From Vanessa cardui (taxonomy: Eukaryota > Arthropoda > Insecta > Lepidoptera > Nymphalidae), in assembly GCF_905220365.1 (NCBI RefSeq), contig NC_061146.1, positions 9,551,538-9,615,537 of the forward strand: a DNA stretch of 64,000 nt, in the 5' to 3' direction. Below the pieces are notes generated by a model. The model ran no database searches and had not been told where the DNA came from. It saw only the letters and a program-made list of their open reading frames with translations. Positions 33,101-45,100 of this stretch are shown piece after piece. Within the stretch, counting starts at the first letter, position 1; every line of letters starts with the position of its first letter. Both the position numbers and the translations under genes were made by a program.

Positions 33101-36100
33101 AACAGCGTGGTGGAATATGTTCCAAACCTTTTCCTCAAAGGGAGTGGAGGCCTTTAGCCCAGCAGTGGGAATTTACAGGCTGCTGTTGTTTGTCTGTTGT
33201 TGTAAAGAGCCGAGATGACTCAGAGGATAGAACGCTAATGATTGCGGGTCTAAGCCCTGGCAAGCATCGCTGAATTTTCATGTGTTTAGTTTGTATATAT
33301 AATACATCTCGTGCTCTGCGGTGAAGGTAAACATCGTGTGGAAACCTAGTTGTGTGTAATTTACCGAAATGGTACCAAATGGTACTCCTAAACTTCTCCA
33401 CAGAGGGAGAAAAGGCCTTAGCCCAGCTGTGGGAAATTACCTGTCCCAAATAACCGCCATAGTCCTCCTCGGTGGGCAGACCGTGTTTCATGATCCACTG
33501 GTACGCTCTGTAATCTTCTCCGCCATCACAGCCATTGTTGCCAAAACTGAAAAAAATACATATTTTAGTAGCGTAATGCGATATTGGTGTGTTTGTAGCC
33601 AATAGCCAATAGTTGGTAGCCAATATACTAGCCTATACGACTGCTTGTATTCGATTACTAAAAAGCAATATTGTTCTCGCTCTGTTATACGCTATTAGAG
33701 TGAAATGGCTTCACATATAATTGTGAACGGGTATCCATTCACTACGTATTCTACTGCCAAACTCCAAAACTTAGTTTGAAGGGGATGGTTACTTTTACTT
33801 GCAGTTCCAACGTTTATATGGCAGTAATGCTCTTCGACCATTTGACCATTTGCCATACTTTACAAAAAAAAAACAAAATTTTCAGTCAACTTTTTTCTTA
33901 AATTATTTTCATCTATTTATTTGTATAACTTCGGAGTAACTTCAAAATAAGTTTTTGTTTATCTAAATCCTGTCTCGACTAATGAAACATTTTTGTTTTT
34001 TTTTTTTTACATTTAGAAACGCATTATATTTGTTTGTGTGAAACATACGATAAGGTAAGTGTGATATATGTAATATACGTGTTGCTATGGTTAACGCTCG
34101 TATTAATGTTATTCGGAATGCTATGGAAAACATTCTTCTTAACAATAAACTAACAAGCAATTCAACGTTATTTTCTATTATCTATAAATATCTCAGTAAG
34201 TTACCCCCAGGAGCAGTCGACGAGCGCCTGCTGGCTGAGACGCACGAGATGTCCACCATTGTGCAGGAACAGCGCGCCCTCCACGGCGCCCACCGTGCCG
34301 AACGACCAACACGAGCCGCACACCGACTGGTCTAAGACCCCAAAGCAAGAAAAATTTATAAAATATGCTATTTGACTGGTTTTTGCAATTAAAGACAGCG
34401 GTAAGCGACTTTGTTTATGTATATGTAGTATATTTGCGTGTACATAAATAAACTATAATGTCTTTTGTGCATTCGCGACCCGTTTAAACTCGAGAGATAA
34501 ATTTTGTTCAACGTGGTTTTTACACTGTATGTAAAATCTACTACGTCAATATGTAGATAAAATATAATTTATAACTAATATCAATATGTTCCACAAAACT
34601 ATCAATAGGCTATTTGACTGGTTTTTAAAATCTATTTTATATTATTTAGTAGAGGTTAACGGACCCAGTAAAAGTTGATTTTTTTTATTTCTAGTACATA
34701 TTTTCTGAAAAATATCGTATTAAAAATTCCATATTTAAATAGCGCGCGAAAACGACACTTGGACAATATGGCGCTGCAATGGGGTCGGTGACGTCACTTT
34801 GCTGTATTTTAATCTGTGGTAGATATAGTAGAAAAGCAAGGTTTACAAGAAAGTGACTTCATCATAAGCCCGGCCAATCAGGAGCGTTTTGTGTCACGTG
34901 ACAAAAGTTTGAAAAAATGCATTTTTATTTATTGATTTTTGAATAAATTAAGTATTATTTTCAAGTTTCGTTAGTAGATAACCATTTTTGAACTCATAAT
35001 ATACATTGATTACAATAATTCACGATTTATTTTTCGCATTGTCAAATTGTCAATCTATACTAACATTATATACGTGAAAGTAACTCTGTCTGTCTGTAAC
35101 GAAACGCTTGGCCCTTGGAGTAGTGGTGCAAAAAGCTTCATCAAAAGTATAACTCCTCGTCTCATTGCCTCCACTGGTGACAGGAGGGCTGGTTCGTTTT
35201 TTGCCCAGAGGATCGGAATTGCGATTCAATAGACAAATGCTGCAAGCATTCTTGCCAGCATTCCACGCGGTCAAGATTTATACTGTAGCTAGTTTTAAGT
35301 AATATTTGTACATATTTAAGCATTTAATGTTGTTAATTATTATGTATATACAAAACTATTAAAAATATTATATACGAGTAACTCTGTCTGTCTGTAGCTC
35401 TTTAACTACCTAGGAAGGAAACTCCAAGGAAGGACATCGGCACCAACTTGATCAACTTCGTTATCCTCATCACTCCCTTATTCGCATCCTCATCATCATC
35501 ATCATTATCACCACCACAATCATCATCACCGCAATCATCATCACAATCGCGACTGACATCATCATTATCATCATCATTATCACCATCACAATCATCATCA
35601 CAATCGCGACTGACATCATCATTATCATCATCATTATCACCACCACAATCATCATCACCGCAATCATCATCACAATCGCGACTGACATCATCATTATCAT
35701 CATCATTATCACCATCACAATCATCATCACAATCGCGACTGACATCATCATTACCACCTTGATCAACTTCGTTATCCTCATCACTCCCTCATTCGCTTCC
35801 TCATCATCATCATCATTATCACCATCACAATCATCATCAAATCGCGACTGACATCATCATTATCACCATCACAATCGTCACCACAATCATCATTAAATCG
35901 CGACTGACATCATCATTATCACCATCACAATCGTCATCATAATCAACATCACAATCGCGACTGACATCATCATTATCACCATCACAATCTTCACCATAAT
36001 CATCATTAAATCGCGACTGACATCATCATTATCACCATCACAATCATCATCACAGTCGCGACTGACATCATCATTATCACCATCACAATCGTCATCACAA

Positions 36101-39100
36101 TCGCGACTGACATCATCATTATCACCATCACAATCTTCACCATAATCATCATTAAATCGCGACTGACATCATCATTATCACCATCACAATCATCATCACA
36201 GTCGCGACTGACATCATCATTATCACCATCACAATCGTCATCACAATCGCGACTGACATCATCATTATCACCATCACAATCGTCATCACAATCGCGACTG
36301 ACATCATCATTATCACCATCACAATCATTATCATAATCATCATCAAATCGCGACTGACATCATCATTATCACCATCATAATCATCATCAAATCGCGACTG
36401 ACATCATCATTATCACCATCATAATCATCATCAAATCGCGACTGACATCATCATTATCACCATCACAATCATCATCACAATCGTATAATTACAAAATCCT
36501 ACCTTTAACGGGTGTAACAGCACCGAACAGCCTCCAGTCCATCTCCGGGGGCAGCTTGGAGCTCATCTCCTCCAACTCAGCATCTCCGTAGGGGAAGGGT
36601 AGACCTAGTCACGATATCGATTGAGTTATAATCAATTATCATAAAAAGAAACAGAAAATTATCATAAGTATTATTAATTAAGTTTTTAGATTAGATAGAC
36701 AGTCTACTTGGATGAAGAATAAATAATTAACGTACCTACATTATCACATACATTACTCTACCCAAGACCCAAGACAACATAGAAAACTTTTTCTACATCG
36801 ACTCGGCCGGGAATATAACCCGGGACCTCGGAGTGGGATACCCATTAAAAACCGGTGCACACACTACTCGACCATGGAGGTCTTCGTTTAATTTTTAATG
36901 GAAAAGCATCACTTGCAATTGGCATACAAATTAGGGGGCCTCAGGGGGGGGCACTCACCGGCGTTGGGGCCCGAGTAGCGTCGACCGCGCAGGGCCTGCA
37001 GTTCGGCGTCGGAGCGGTCGGCCAGGTGATTGACGGACAGTGTGAAGCCGCGACGCGCACGGTTACTGGAGTGTATAAACCTGCACCGGATACAACGTCA
37101 GCGTATGCTAATATATTTTTTTCTCAATTAAATTTGTTTAACCAATAAACTTTTTTGGTTAAACAAATTCAATTAAAAAAATATATGTTTTATAAAATAA
37201 TTAATTAAAAATTATTTTAATTTACCAAAAAATAATCATCAGGGGTGAGGTCGTTGACGGTATCTGGTCATGAACGATATTGTCACTACCAAACCAGAAC
37301 GACCTGGGCTTACCACCGGGTAAACCACTAGAGTTTTGGTGGTTTCTTTTCTAATATAACCTTTCCCAGCTGCCTACTTAGCGCATAATATTTCGCCATG
37401 ATATATGCACGACTCACGATGAATCAACTAGGTTGAATTATTGAAATAAAAAAAATCTCAAGAAGAGAGAAAATACCCACCCTTGCCTAGTCACGGCACT
37501 TCCTTTTTTTAGAAGTCGGTTAAAAATAAAATTTTAAAATGTATTTCTTACAACAGAATTGAAGATTACTAGTTGTCACTTAAGTTTTACTTGTATACCC
37601 TTAAAATGAAGGGTTGATAGTCAAACAAAAAAGTAAACTACCCAACTTGTTTCATACCAATTAACATCACATTCGATCCAGTAATTTAGCCGTGAATAAG
37701 CAACGTACAAAGTTACTTTCAAGTAAAGTAAAGTAACAGCCTGTAAATTTCCCACTGCTGAGATAAGGCCTCCTCTTCCATTAAGGAAAGGGTTTGGTAT
37801 ATATTCCACCACGCTGTTCCAATGCGGGTTGGTGGAATGCACATGTGGCAGAATTTCTATGAAATTTGTCACATGCAGGTTTCCTCACGATGTTTTCCTT
37901 CACCGCTGAGCACGAGATGAATTATAAAGACAAATTAAGCACTTGAAACAGCGGTGCTTGCCTGGGTTTGAACCCGCAATCATCGGTTAAGATGCACGCG
38001 TTCTAACCACTGGGCCATCTCAGCTCGAGTTACTTTCGCAGGTATAATATAAGTATAGATCAGTATTGTTACCTGAGGTTCTGCCTGAAGGTGTTTATTC
38101 TGGTGGCGTGTTCAATTTCAGATGCGTATTGCTTGTTGTGCTTCATCTTGAATCTGTAAAACAAATAACAGAATATTAAACAAAAAAATATTATGGTACA
38201 CGCAGTCAATCCGCTTTAGTTATATATTATGATTAAGATAAAATAACAACAACAACTACAAAAATTTCCCACTGCTGGACTAAGGCCTTCTCTCCCCTTG
38301 AGGAGAAGTTTCTTAACAAATTCCACCACGGTGTTCTGTAGCAGAATATCTATGAAATTAGACACATGCAGGTTTCCTCACGATGTTTTCCTACACCGCC
38401 GAGCACGAGATGAATTATAAACACAAATTAAACACATGACATCATTCAGTGGTGCTTGCCTCGGTTTGAACCAGCAATCATCGGTTGAGATGCATGCATT
38501 TTAACCAAAAAAAATACCTTGCAAATAGATCAATGTGAGTCCTCAATAAATAAGCTGTAAACGTGAAGCTAACAATAGAACACATGACATGATTTCTAGT
38601 CTCTGAAAATGTCTGAAGGTTTTTTAAATAAACAATAAGAAAGGCAAAAAGTTGTTTAAGTAAAATTTATTTGTGTGCCATTTTATATGTAAGTTATTTT
38701 TAGTTTCATCCTTTAGTAAATTAAAAAGAATTTAGAATTTTTTCTATTTTTTTACACAGACCTTTTTGCCTGAAATTGTTTTTAAACATCAAGAAATATT
38801 TCGACTCGACTAGGTAAATATAAAATCTGAGCATTTGATCGTACCTCTCGAACTCATCAGCGACGTGAGCGTCATGTACCGGGTGGACGAACTCCTTCAT
38901 CGGGTTGAAGGTTGCGAAGTGGCGCGAGCCGGGCCCCGGGAACGACGTGCATTGGAAACCTTTAACAACAGTTAGCATATATAATCAACAAAGTAATAAA
39001 ACTGGGATGCAATCGCAAGCAAGGCAACATAAATTTACAGGCTACTGTTATTTTTGTTTTTAATAAGGAATACACAAAAAAATAACCAAAAAGAAAAACC

Positions 39101-42100
39101 GAATTCAAACAAAATAATATTTTAAAACAAATTAATATATAATTGCATATTCAAAATATTTTTAGAGTCCTCCTAAGTAAAATGAAATGTATAGTCCATT
39201 CCAATGACAAAAGGAAACATTCAAAACATACCGTATTTTTCAATATCACAAGTGTTTTGTTGATAAGTCCACTATAAGATTAAACAAACAGTTCTTGATT
39301 AATATATCTTCATTTGTAATACAACAATATTTCACTAAACTACAAAGATCCACTTTAATTTCACTTCCAAAGTAACGAAAACAGTTTTGTCGACATTCAA
39401 GACGCCATTTCTCGATGACGAACATTAAAAATAGAGGCCTCAACTAGGCATGTTCGTTAAACGAATGTAGACGAATGAATTTATACAGATAAAAATATAT
39501 TATTTTAGTTTTAAAATTCATTATGGATATTTTTTTTTAAATATATTTATTTAATTGGTTGTAATATATAATATGAATTATTTATTAGAAACGTAAAAAG
39601 TTACCTAACGATAGATAAAAAAGTTATTTTTAAACAGTAAGGTTTTTACATAAAAATAATATTTTTACCAAAGATGTTAAAAGAATTATTTTACTTAAAA
39701 ATAATCTCTTATCTCGAAATGTAGATCAGTTTTTTGCATAGCAATTTCATAGTTTTGAAAATAATACAATGTTAAGAAAGACATTCGTCTCTCATCTTTC
39801 GTATCATGTGCACGGATGCTTATTCGGAATTCTCTGAAGTTTTTAATACGACCTGACTTTGTTTAAACGGAAAATTACTTTTAAAATAAAAAAATATATA
39901 TCGTTCTTTAGCATTATATTACCCATTCGTTCAATTATTTTCACCTCACTAGTCGAACGCAAATGACATATCAATTCAAGGTCAAAGTTGTTTATTTACC
40001 TTTTCTCCTCTTCCCATTGGAATAGATTATAAAACATTAGACTGCTTAAAAGTCGATTTACGATTACAAAAAAAAAGGGCAGACGAATAGGCTCTTTGAC
40101 TAGTTAAGGAACCCAGGAAAAGTTGTATTTTTTTATTTCTAGTACATATTTGCCGAAAAATATAATATTAAAAATTCCATATTTAAATAGCGCGCAAAAA
40201 CGCTACTTGGACAATATGGCGCTGCAATGGGGTCGGTGACGTCACTTTCCTGTATTTTAATCTGTGGTACATATAGTAGAAAAACAAGGTTTACAAGAAA
40301 GTGACTTCATCATAAGCCCGGCCAATTCAATTCAAACGTTTGTCACGTGACACAAAAGCAGGAGCCTTTTGTGTCACGTGACAAACGTTTGAAAAAAAAG
40401 CATTTTTCGTTAGAAAATAACTATTTTTAAACTCATAATACACACTGATTATAATAATTCACACTTTATTTTTCGCATTGTCAAATAGCCTATTGGTAAC
40501 CTCCTCCTTTTTGAAGAAAGATAAAGGTAGAAAACGTAAAAGACAGACGGAGAGTATTTTCAACAGACAGACATTTCGCATTTATAACACAAATAATTAG
40601 TAAATACTAGTAGGATACCTAGAGCATCATGAATAATAACGCACCTGAGTCCACGTGAAACACATCCTGGTCAATTTCATTCACATCATAATCGCTGTAG
40701 TCGATGTAGTAGTGGTCGTAGTGAGACCCGAGCAGGGAATTGAAGCCTTTCATTTCATACCTGCATCAATAAATTACAAATGTAACAGGCCAATCATTTA
40801 TTACATAAGACGATTTAGGTGGGTGTTCCGACCATGTCTTATCTAGACACGCGATAGCGTGTCAGCCAAGTTCAGGTAATTGAACTGACGAGTAGCACCG
40901 TGTGTAATTTTACACGAACCATTTGGAGCCACTTTTGACTCCTTCATAAGTCAAAAACTGTTTGACAAATTTTGCAAATATATTAATACTTGCGAGCTCT
41001 AAATTTCATAAACACATCTCAAACGGTTATTTAGATATGAATGTCTAAAAATCGTCATTTTTATCATTGACTGACCTATAGATCAAAACTGGCCAAGTCA
41101 GACCTTAGTCTACAATATATTATTCTACGTTATAAGGAGAAATGTTATTTTATGTAGTATTAAATGAATTTCAGGAAGGACATTTGAAGTTAACAACCAA
41201 GGTATATTTTATAATACTGAACTTGGCTCTCATTTTACATTTATGTTTTTGATGGGATCTTTTCTTACAAAGAGGTTTTATAGGAGTTTTAATAGTTCTT
41301 AAGTAGGATAAAAAAATCTCAGATGCGTATAGTACGACACAACTTAGATGTAGCATTGACATATTGAAATTCGTAAAACTGATCACATCAGTATTAAGTA
41401 CGCAATCTCAAATTATCAATATTTATTTCTTATGTGAATATGATCTTTACACAATCGTAATAACTTGTAATATCATATGACCTAATATATTCGTCAATTT
41501 GACACGTCGATTTACATGCACTCGCTTTCTCGGGTTGAACCGACGCGAGAATCTATAGCAACGAATAGCGTCGAACGGCGTGATAGGGAGCTATTTCTAT
41601 TGGCTGTATAAATCAGGAGTAATCGGTTTAATTGAATTGGACGATGCTACATCTGAGTTGTGTCGTACTATATCTTAAGAGCGTTTGAAATTACAAATAA
41701 ATATTTTAAAAAAAAAAACGTTATTTTGTCACAGACTCTTGGGCTATGGGCTTGTGGCGCGACAAACAATTTCTTAGTCATAGAATATGAATTAAAAATA
41801 ATTTAAAGTAATTAATGTTATTATTGATTATTATTATTATTTTTAATTGTAGTCAGATTATTAACCTATTATTTTGAAAAGTCATTTCTAGCCGATAATA
41901 TAAACTAATATAATATTTTAAATTAACATGGTTATTTTTATTATTAAAGTTATTCATTTCGAGATATTTACCATGTATTTTATTTTTGTTCGGTGGAGCT
42001 CGATATTTCGACATTATCTACGAATGTCTTGTTCACGAGACTTAACTTCTGGTTCAAAAATAAAAAACATGCTAAATATCGCGAACTTAATAACTTTAAT

Positions 42101-45100
42101 TATAAACTAATACCTTGTAAAAATAATTAATATATATTTTTATAAATGTCATCCATGAGGGATTCTATATCTCACCTGACTGGAATAGCGACGGCATCCC
42201 CCCTCAAACTCTTCCTGAACTTAACCCACATCGTGTATTTGTTGATCTTGTCTCCGATCGTCTGGACCATACGCCATTTTGATGTGTCAGAATCTTGCAT
42301 TGTCTCTGAACCTGAAATAATATTACTTATTTTATTGATCGATATTTATTCAATAAATGTAACTCGAGTGGCCTAGTGGTTAGAACGCGTGCATCTTAAC
42401 CGATGATTTCGGGTTCAAACCCAGGCAAGCACCACTATATATATGTGCTTAATTTGTGTTTATAATTCATCTCGTGATCGGCGGTGAAGGAAAACATCGT
42501 GAGGTAACCTGCATGTGTCTAATTTCATCGAAATTCTGCCACATGTGCATTCCACCAACCCGCATTGGAACAGCGTGGTGGAATATGTTCCAAATCCTCT
42601 CCTTAATGGAAGAGGAGGCCTTATCTCAGCAGTGGGAAATGTACAGGCTGTTACTTTACATTTTTTTACGTTACTAATGTAACTCTATGATATTTTGACT
42701 TTAAAAGTTTCCCGTTCCAGTATTGAAGAAGTTACAGCATATTGATGCGATATACATACATACATATGCAAATCCATTGTGGATATCATAGATATTAATC
42801 TATGATATCCACAATGGATTTGCAAAGCTTTTTTAAATCGACTAAACTGTTACGAAATTTTTGAAGTTAAAATAGAAATTAATAGTTAATAGTGTTGTAT
42901 TTTTTTATGGTATAGTTTGGCGGACGAGCATATGGGCCACCTGATGGTAAGTGGTCTCCATCACCCATAGACAATGACGCTGTAAGAAATATTAACTATT
43001 CCTTACATCGTCAATGCGCTGGTGGCGCATTGGGAACTAAGATGCTATGTCCCTTGTGCCTGTAGTTACACTGGCTCACTTACCCTTCAAACCGGAACAC
43101 AAGAATACTGAGTACTGTTATTTGGCGGTAGAATAACTGATGAGTGGGTTGTACCTACCCAGTCGGGCTTGCACAAAGCCCTACCACCAAGTGTATTATA
43201 AATAAAGATACATATATTAATCATATAATCCTAGTAGTGCACAATATAGCTGAATATAAGATTTGTTTAACTTTTTTCCCACATTCATTGGTACAGGGTA
43301 TACTTAAATCATGATCATAGGCCCATCGACTCGGTCAATTCGCACTGAGCATGTGCTTTCAATTTTTAATTTTTATTTGTAGAAGGTAAATAGACAAATG
43401 GACTGAAGATGAATGGGCTCTAATAGCCATATATATGTAGATTTGTCATTAGAACAGGTGATCAGCGTCTAAATCTTATCTATCGGTCGTGTGACATGTA
43501 TAATAAAAAATTTAGTACTATAAATAAATTTTCAAGTTCCCTTATAAGTTTTAAAAAGAACATCAATGAATTGCTTAATCAATTAATGTCAATCTTGTGT
43601 AATGTTTTAATTTTAAATCACTAAAATTAATTAATTTTTGTTATTATTATTATTATTTTTAATTCTTCATATAATGATCCCAGTCTTTATTACTTACTGC
43701 TTCTAATTTGTAATAGATATCAGTGGACACTTGATTAGTTTACGTATTATTTTAGTATGTTTTCATATTACTGTTCTATTGTACTGTTTGTTTCCCGAAA
43801 ATAAATAAATAAATAAAAAATAAACGGCTACCCAACACTCACCAATATATTTGAAGTCGGTCATGTCCGGTAGCACAGATTGTATATTGATATCCTCGTC
43901 ACTGGTTCCGTTGACTTGGAGACACGTTTCATGGTTGAGCACCTTCTCAGTTGTCACTGGTGCTATCTGCAATAATATAAAAAATAAAAATCGTATATTT
44001 AATTTTTATATGTCTTCATTGGGGCGGTTTTAAAGCTTTATGAGCCTTAGAGCTAGAGCGCACTGGTGATTTTTGTCACGGTGATTGTTTCGTCACTCTT
44101 GTCAAGTCCGTGAATATATATGGAGTTGCGCGCACGTTACGACGTGACAATTGGGTGACATTTGTGTCCGCCGATCGGCAAACAAGCCGGTGACGAAACT
44201 GTCAGCGTCTTTACGTTTTTTCATAGCAATGCGCGCGCTAGTGACAAATTTGTCACTGTTACAAAAATGACCAGTGCGCGTTAGCTCTTAGGGGAGAGAC
44301 TATATTAGCATAAGAGTTAACATTTAATATTTCCCAAAATATTACCGAAACAACAAATTAAAAAGTAAAATAAAACCTATTTATTTATTAATATGTATTC
44401 CAGACGTAACAGATCTTGAGAAATATAACATATATGATTTGAGTAAAACGTGAGATTCCTAAAGCCTTACAAAAGTATATATAATAAAAGAATATAAATA
44501 ATAATAAAATAATAGTTTCATCATGTGTTACTATCGATTTTCCTGCTTCCTTTATCATGGTAATGACAGTCGGACCACAAATGTGCCAACTAATGATAAC
44601 TAGTCATCACCACCCATGGATATTAGGTCTGTAAGAAATATTGACCATTCCTTACATCACCAATGCACCATTCAAAAACAACAATAATTAATGTACATGT
44701 TTATCAATAGAACATCTTATTGTACTCACAATAAACTATTTCAGTACAATTTCAACCGAAGTAAACTTAGATACGGACAATTGTTTTAATAAACTGCTGC
44801 ACAATTAAATAACATAAAATAATTATAAATCATTATAACCTATATGTTATTCTGATGTATAGCCTATACAGTGGCGCCACCGCCCACGGCCTCGCATAAC
44901 AAAGGGCCTCGATCCCGAAATTTGAAAGAAACAAGGGTCTCGCAAAATCTTGCTCACATTAAGAATCGATCTTGCGCCGCCACTGAACCTATATTACTGT
45001 AAAGTTTTATCCAAAACCGTTCAGTAGTTACATACATACATCCATCTCCACAAACTTTCGCATTTATAATATTACTAGGATGAAAATCCGTTAAGTTTGT

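Noticed and set aside
33135..33623. 162-residue minus-strand ORF
   Set aside because: It runs from intron through real exon 12 into SINE sequence; only 33546-33441 is coding.
35448..36346. Long Ser/Pro/Gln and Met/Ile/Val-rich ORFs
   Set aside because: They are translations of the CAT minisatellite on both strands.
35490..36482. CRISPR-like regular array
   Set aside because: Units are tandem with simple-sequence filler, not repeat plus unique spacer, and the genome is animal.
39246..39443. 65-residue minus-strand ORF in 26-29-p intron 6
   Set aside because: No similarity, AT-rich, no splice sites; the protease is complete without it.
32888..42400. tRNA-like heads with A and B boxes
   Set aside because: They belong to SINE families B and C; no cloverleaf with a proper acceptor stem was seen, so no tRNA gene is called.
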